Source: JAPHSX01 sp041554195 (GTDB lineage: Bacteria > Pseudomonadota > Gammaproteobacteria > Thiohalomonadales > Thiohalomonadaceae). Taken from it: a DNA stretch of 45,232 nucleotides. Below the pieces are notes generated by a model. The model made no database searches. It was not told the DNA's origin and saw only the letters and a list, made by a program, of their open reading frames with translations. The stretch spans positions 1 to 45,232 of the forward strand of contig JBFFMJ010000017.1 of the NCBI GenBank assembly GCA_041554195.1. The letters are read 5' to 3'. This document shows, one piece after another, positions 41,823-45,232 of this stretch. How positions within the stretch are numbered: the stretch's first letter is position 1; every line of letters begins with the position of its first letter. Both the position numbers and the translations under genes were made by a program.

Positions 41823-43997
41823 GTGAAAAAATTTGCGAAGGCAGTGGGTGCCTGCGGTTCCGTACTGTTGCTGGGGTCGTGTACGGGGATGCAATCCGAG
41901 CCCCGGGATGCGGTTGCCGAGGAGCAGGTGTATCCGGCAGCCGCCGCGGTGCAGGAGGTGGCGGTTGTGCCCCAGGCACTCGGCACCGGTTCGCAGCCGG
42001 ATAGCGGTACCAAGGAGTACGTCAAGTACGGAAACGGCCGTTTTATCAAGCGTTCGGCTCAAAAGCCCAAGGCGACCTTTGTCGGCGGTGATATCACCCT
42101 TAATTTCGAGAAGACTGACATACAGGAGGTGGTGAAGGTCGTTATCGGCGACCTGCTGCAGGAGAACTATGCGATCGGTCCCGGTGTGAGTGGTACGGTC
42201 AGCCTGCAGACCAGCCGGCCGGTGGCGCGGGAGATGTTGTTGCCGATGCTGGAAAACCTGCTGCGCATGAACGGGGCGGTGCTGGTGCGCGAGAGCGGCC
42301 TCTACCGTGTCAATGCGCTGGCCGATGCGGGGCACGGCACCTTCAGCTCCTCTGTTAGTAAGCCGCAGTCGCTGGGTTATCAGGTGGTGGTGGTACCGCT
42401 ACGTTATGTCACTGCCTCTGAGGTGGCCAAGGCCCTTAAGTCGGTGGTGCCGGAGGAGGGGCTGCGGCTGGTGGACGACAGCCGTAATCTCCTCATGTTG
42501 GCAGGTTCGAGCCAGGAGCTAAGCAGCTGGGTCTCGCTGGTCGATGTGTTCGATGTCGACTGGATGCGGGGTTATTCGGTCGGCCTGTTCCCGCTGGAGA
42601 ACAGCAGTGCCAAGGAGGTCTCCTCGGAACTCGATAAATTGCTGTTGAAAGGTCCCGAGGGCGGACCGGGAAAGATGATACGGGTAGAGCCGATCGAGCG
42701 CCTCAATGCCTTGCTGGTGATAACTCCGCAGGCGAAATATCTTGACCAGGTAAAGGTGTGGATTGCCCGTCTCGATATGGTGGGAAGCGAGCCCGGACGG
42801 CGGCTCTTTGTGTATCAGGTAAAAAACCGCAAGGCTGTCGATCTGGCTGATGTGGTTAATGATGTCTTCGGCGGTGCTTCCTCCCAGCTGGCGCATCCTG
42901 TGACCCCTGCTGTGGCAGACCCGGTGGCGTCCACAACTCTCGCCGACACCCGGCAGGGGAGCGATGCTGAGCCAAAGACCGGACCTGCGGCCATTCCATC
43001 ACCCCTTACCCCTGGTGTGGAAGGGTTGGCACTGCCAGAGGGGGGGGATATCCGCATCGTGGCCGATGCACAGAATAACGCCATTCTGGTGATGGCTAGC
43101 GGTGCGGAGTACCGTATTGTCGAGGCGGCACTGAGAAAGCTTGATGTCCTGCCGCTGCAGGTACTGGTAGAGGCCTCTATCATGGAGGTGACGCTCTCCG
43201 ACGAGCTGAGCTACGGACTGGAATGGTACTTGAACAACCGCAAGGTTACCGCCGACACATCCGGTTCGGCCCTGCTGGACCTCAATGCAGGCGAAGGCAT
43301 CGCCCCCATCATTCCCGGTTTCTCCTATGCGGTAGTGAATGCAGCGGAGGATATGAAGGCGTTGTTAAATATGCTTGCCACGGACTCTCGCCTGAATGTG
43401 CTATCCAGTCCATCACTAATGGTGCTGGACAACAGCAAGGCAAATATCCGTGTTGGCGAGCAGGTGCCGGTGCGTAACAGTGGCGAGCGTGCCCTGGGTG
43501 ATCAGACGATTTACGAGACCTTCGACTACAAGGACACGGGGGTGATGTTGACGGTAACCCCACGGGTCAACAGTGGTGGCCTGGTAACGATGGAGATCGA
43601 TCAGTCCATCACCGATATCGGTGTTGTGGAGCAGACCACTCAGCAGCGCAGGTTCCTGCAGCGCAATATCAAGAGTGAGGTGGCGATACAGAGTGGGGAG
43701 ACCGTCGTCCTCGGCGGCCTGATTCTGGATAATAAGACCGATGAAAGTCGCGGTATTCCCGGCCTGCGAGACATCCCGTTGATAGGTTGGTTGTTCGGTG
43801 CAAGCAAGAAGGTCAACGAGCGCACCGAACTGCTGGTGTTGATTACGCCAAAAGTGATACGCAACCAGAAAGATGCCAGTGTGATAACCGATGAGTTCAA
43901 GCGCCGCATGAAGAGTTTGCAGCCGGAAGAAAACGGTGAGGCAGAGGAGAAGGTTGAGGAAGGGGGTGCTGCACCGGGTGACAGCGGCGAGGTGTAG
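41823..43997 (+). CDS. gspD: Type II secretion secretin GspD (lipoprotein)
   Basis: This 724-aa outer-membrane secretin has a lipoprotein signal peptide with lipobox LLGSC and acylated Cys at C20. Periplasmic N0-N3 domains follow, with N0 at about 80-150 and N1-N3 to about 360. A serine/proline-rich linker lies around residues 360-415, then the secretin core (about 430-690, with VPVRNSGERALGDQTIYETF and VVLGGLILDNKTDESRGIPG). The start GTG at 41823 has AAGGGA; an earlier in-frame frame start is not supported. The acidic tail EENGEAEEKVEEGG lies after the core. A lipidated secretin may need no pilotin. Last gene of the operon. Confidence 0.93.
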   Translation: MKKFAKAVGACGSVLLLGSCTGMQSEPRDAVAEEQVYPAAAAVQEVAVVPQALGTGSQPDSGTKEYVKYGNGRFIKRSAQKPKATFVGGDITLNFEKTDIQEVVKVVIGDLLQENYAIGPGVSGTVSLQTSRPVAREMLLPMLENLLRMNGAVLVRESGLYRVNALADAGHGTFSSSVSKPQSLGYQVVVVPLRYVTASEVAKALKSVVPEEGLRLVDDSRNLLMLAGSSQELSSWVSLVDVFDVDWMRGYSVGLFPLENSSAKEVSSELDKLLLKGPEGGPGKMIRVEPIERLNALLVITPQAKYLDQVKVWIARLDMVGSEPGRRLFVYQVKNRKAVDLADVVNDVFGGASSQLAHPVTPAVADPVASTTLADTRQGSDAEPKTGPAAIPSPLTPGVEGLALPEGGDIRIVADAQNNAILVMASGAEYRIVEAALRKLDVLPLQVLVEASIMEVTLSDELSYGLEWYLNNRKVTADTSGSALLDLNAGEGIAPIIPGFSYAVVNAAEDMKALLNMLATDSRLNVLSSPSLMVLDNSKANIRVGEQVPVRNSGERALGDQTIYETFDYKDTGVMLTVTPRVNSGGLVTMEIDQSITDIGVVEQTTQQRRFLQRNIKSEVAIQSGETVVLGGLILDNKTDESRGIPGLRDIPLIGWLFGASKKVNERTELLVLITPKVIRNQKDASVITDEFKRRMKSLQPEENGEAEEKVEEGGAAPGDSGEV

Positions 43998-44041
43998 TTA
44001 CTATCAGAAGTGGCAATAGCCATTATGTATTGAGAAAAAAT

Positions 44042-44069
44042 AAGGCCCCTAACGGGGCCTTGTTTTTGT
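44042..44069. terminator. Terminator shared by the T2SS operon and the converging gene
   Basis: AAGGCCCC-TAAC-GGGGCCTT followed by GTTTTTG on the plus strand, and preceded by an A-rich run that gives Ts on the minus strand, makes a bidirectional Rho-independent terminator between gspD and the converging gene ending at 44091. Confidence 0.85.
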
Positions 44070-44090
44070 TGTAGTGAATGGGGTGATTGA

Positions 44091-45232
44091 TCAGGTGGCG
44101 TCATCACCGTTGCAGTTGGAGTCGATACCGTCATCAGGAGCGGCTTCGGCCTTACTTGGGTTGATATCGAAATCACCATCATCGCAATCCCAGCCAGCCC
44201 CCTGTGCACGGGTGAAGTAGCCGTCACCGTCCACATCGGTACCACCGTCGCTGACGCCGATGACATAGGCCCCGGTTCCGGCAGGGGCGTCAGCATCAGC
44301 AAACACCTCGAGGTAAAAGTCAGTCGCGGTATCTGAGTCACTGTTGTTGAGCCAGTGAATAATAGTGGGGATGTTTCTGGGAGGATCAAAGCTGTCTGCG
44401 ACTCCTTCCGAAAAGCCTTGTAAGACTTTATCCGCGTCGTAAAGGTTGGAGTCAATGGGCGTGCCTGCACTCTCCACCTCCATGATCTCATAGGCGCTGT
44501 TTGCCGGCACCGTGATCTTGAAGTAGTCCACATCCCCGCTGTCGATGGTGTGCGTTTCGGCATAGACCTCGCTGCGGTGGATGATGTCCCAAGGATCGCC
44601 CTTGAGCATCGGCAGGCTGCCAGCGGTGTTGAAACTGTCGTCCGGCTCATAGATGTCCTCGGCAGCGGTTACGGGCCAGTCGGTGCCGGAACAGCTCTGG
44701 TCGATGGTATCGTCTTCGGTTTCCACCGCCCACGGAAATGCGTTGATATTTGTTTCATCACAGTCATAGTGTGGCGAGAAGTCATCGCCATCGGTATCGG
44801 AGAAGACGCGTGAGGAGAGGGTGTAGCTCGCCACCCCACCGGCCTGGTCAGATACCTTGACATAATAAGTGCCAGAGGCGGACGGGGTGAAGGTGACTCT
44901 TGGATTGAAACTGAAATAACCCCACTGGCTGATCAAGTCATCGCCACCCGCATAGGTTACGATCGTTGTGCCGTCACCTTCAAAAAGTTGAAGCCACGGG
45001 ACGCCGTTGTAACTGACGTTATCCACGGTGAATTCATATTGGGTACCGGCGTTGAGGTTTACAGACAGCCAGTCCTCATCACCGATGGGGTAAATCGTGC
45101 GGTAGGTGGTCTCGCCGATAGTCAGAGTTCCTGCGGTACTGGAACTATCGTTACCTCCAGCCCCCTCTTGCGTGTCGATTGCGGTTGGAAACGCTGAGGG
45201 GTCGCTGGGGTCAGGATAGGGTGTTGTGCCCC
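44091..45232 (-). CDS. Large exported protein with PPC-like and MopE-type metal-binding modules (partial)
   Basis: The frame is open from 45232 to the TGA region at 44091, about 380 residues, so the 5' part lies outside the window. Modules alternate: a PPC-like beta domain (about 45130-44830), a MopE-type motif (DTDGDDFSPHYDCDET and later QSCSG, 44800-44690), a second PPC-like domain starting YEPDDSF (about 44660-44240) and a second MopE-type motif (DVDGDGYF, WDCDDGD, DSNCNGDD) ending at the stop. The Asp-rich motif type binds Ca2+ or Cu in the family. It is very acidic with few Lys or Arg, as expected for a secreted protein. Its function is unknown. A signal peptide would be beyond the edge. 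Confidence 0.8.
   Translation of the reverse strand, partial: GTTPYPDPSDPSAFPTAIDTQEGAGGNDSSSTAGTLTIGETTYRTIYPIGDEDWLSVNLNAGTQYEFTVDNVSYNGVPWLQLFEGDGTTIVTYAGGDDLISQWGYFSFNPRVTFTPSASGTYYVKVSDQAGGVASYTLSSRVFSDTDGDDFSPHYDCDETNINAFPWAVETEDDTIDQSCSGTDWPVTAAEDIYEPDDSFNTAGSLPMLKGDPWDIIHRSEVYAETHTIDSGDVDYFKITVPANSAYEIMEVESAGTPIDSNLYDADKVLQGFSEGVADSFDPPRNIPTIIHWLNNSDSDTATDFYLEVFADADAPAGTGAYVIGVSDGGTDVDGDGYFTRAQGAGWDCDDGDFDINPSKAEAAPDDGIDSNCNGDDAT

Noticed and set aside
43640..44650. Large minus-strand frame of 336 codons across gspD and the exported-protein gene
   Set aside because: It lies antisense to the strongly conserved gspD 3' end and out of frame with the well-supported metal-binding protein; composition is Ser/Pro/Thr-rich as expected for a shadow.
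1..45232. CRISPR arrays, tRNA or rRNA genes
   Set aside because: No regularly spaced repeats, cloverleaf or rRNA-like stretches were seen anywhere.

Overview
The window looks like a chromosomal segment of a free-living or symbiotic chemolithotrophic gammaproteobacterium. The T2SS gene order matches the Xanthomonas xps cluster. A complete [NiFe]-hydrogenase maturation operon sits with hydrogenase remnants, and there are a sigma-54/NtrC-type control region, FeoB, a beta-carbonic anhydrase and several second-messenger enzymes. No rRNA, tRNA or CRISPR array was seen. Species-level assignment is not possible from the sequence alone.

Layout. 1-132 is the end of an IS3-family transposase. 240-9508 holds mostly single genes: a flavin disulfide-type oxidoreductase, a YdjM-like membrane hydrolase with a small membrane protein, a haem-copper-oxidase-related 4-TM protein, a DUF1059 protein with a secreted protein, feoB, yaiI, the GTPase ylqF/rbgA and an EamA transporter. 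9710-12055 is an RNA/translation group: a cold-shock protein with a strong terminator, a one-domain RRM protein and the ABC-F protein YbiT. 12088-15803 (minus) is a three-gene redox operon: an FAD-linked oxidase, a protein with two 4Fe-4S clusters and a geranylgeranyl-reductase-family flavoprotein. Divergent from it are a beta-carbonic anhydrase and a conserved hypothetical gene.

17177-23109 (minus) is a complete hypCABDFE operon. Facing it across a shared regulatory gap with an FNR/Anr-like palindrome is a HupD/HyaD endopeptidase gene. Behind that gene the structural hydrogenase is wrecked. The first ~75 codons of a HupH/HyaF-like gene (with a one-base frameshift) run straight into the C-terminal half of a [NiFe] large subunit, which lacks the N-terminal CxxC ligands. 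A small His-rich membrane protein follows. The Hyp proteins presumably serve another hydrogenase elsewhere.

25596-33392 is a signalling block: a 6-TM class III adenylate cyclase, an HD-GYP protein with DUF3391, a frameshifted DUF1697 gene, an RhlE-type helicase, an ANTAR (NasT-like) response regulator and a GAF-HD-GYP protein. Upstream of the ANTAR gene are, in order, an NtrC-like site, a near-perfect sigma-54 promoter, a ~145-nt leader and a Rho-independent terminator ending only 20 nt before the start codon. This arrangement suggests nitrogen-regulated attenuation control of the antiterminator itself.

33609-43997 is a type II secretion operon gspE-F-G-H-I-J-K-L-M-N-D with a lipoprotein secretin. 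Converging on it is a large exported protein, cut by the window edge. It alternates PPC-like and MopE-type calcium/metal-binding modules and is a plausible secretion substrate.
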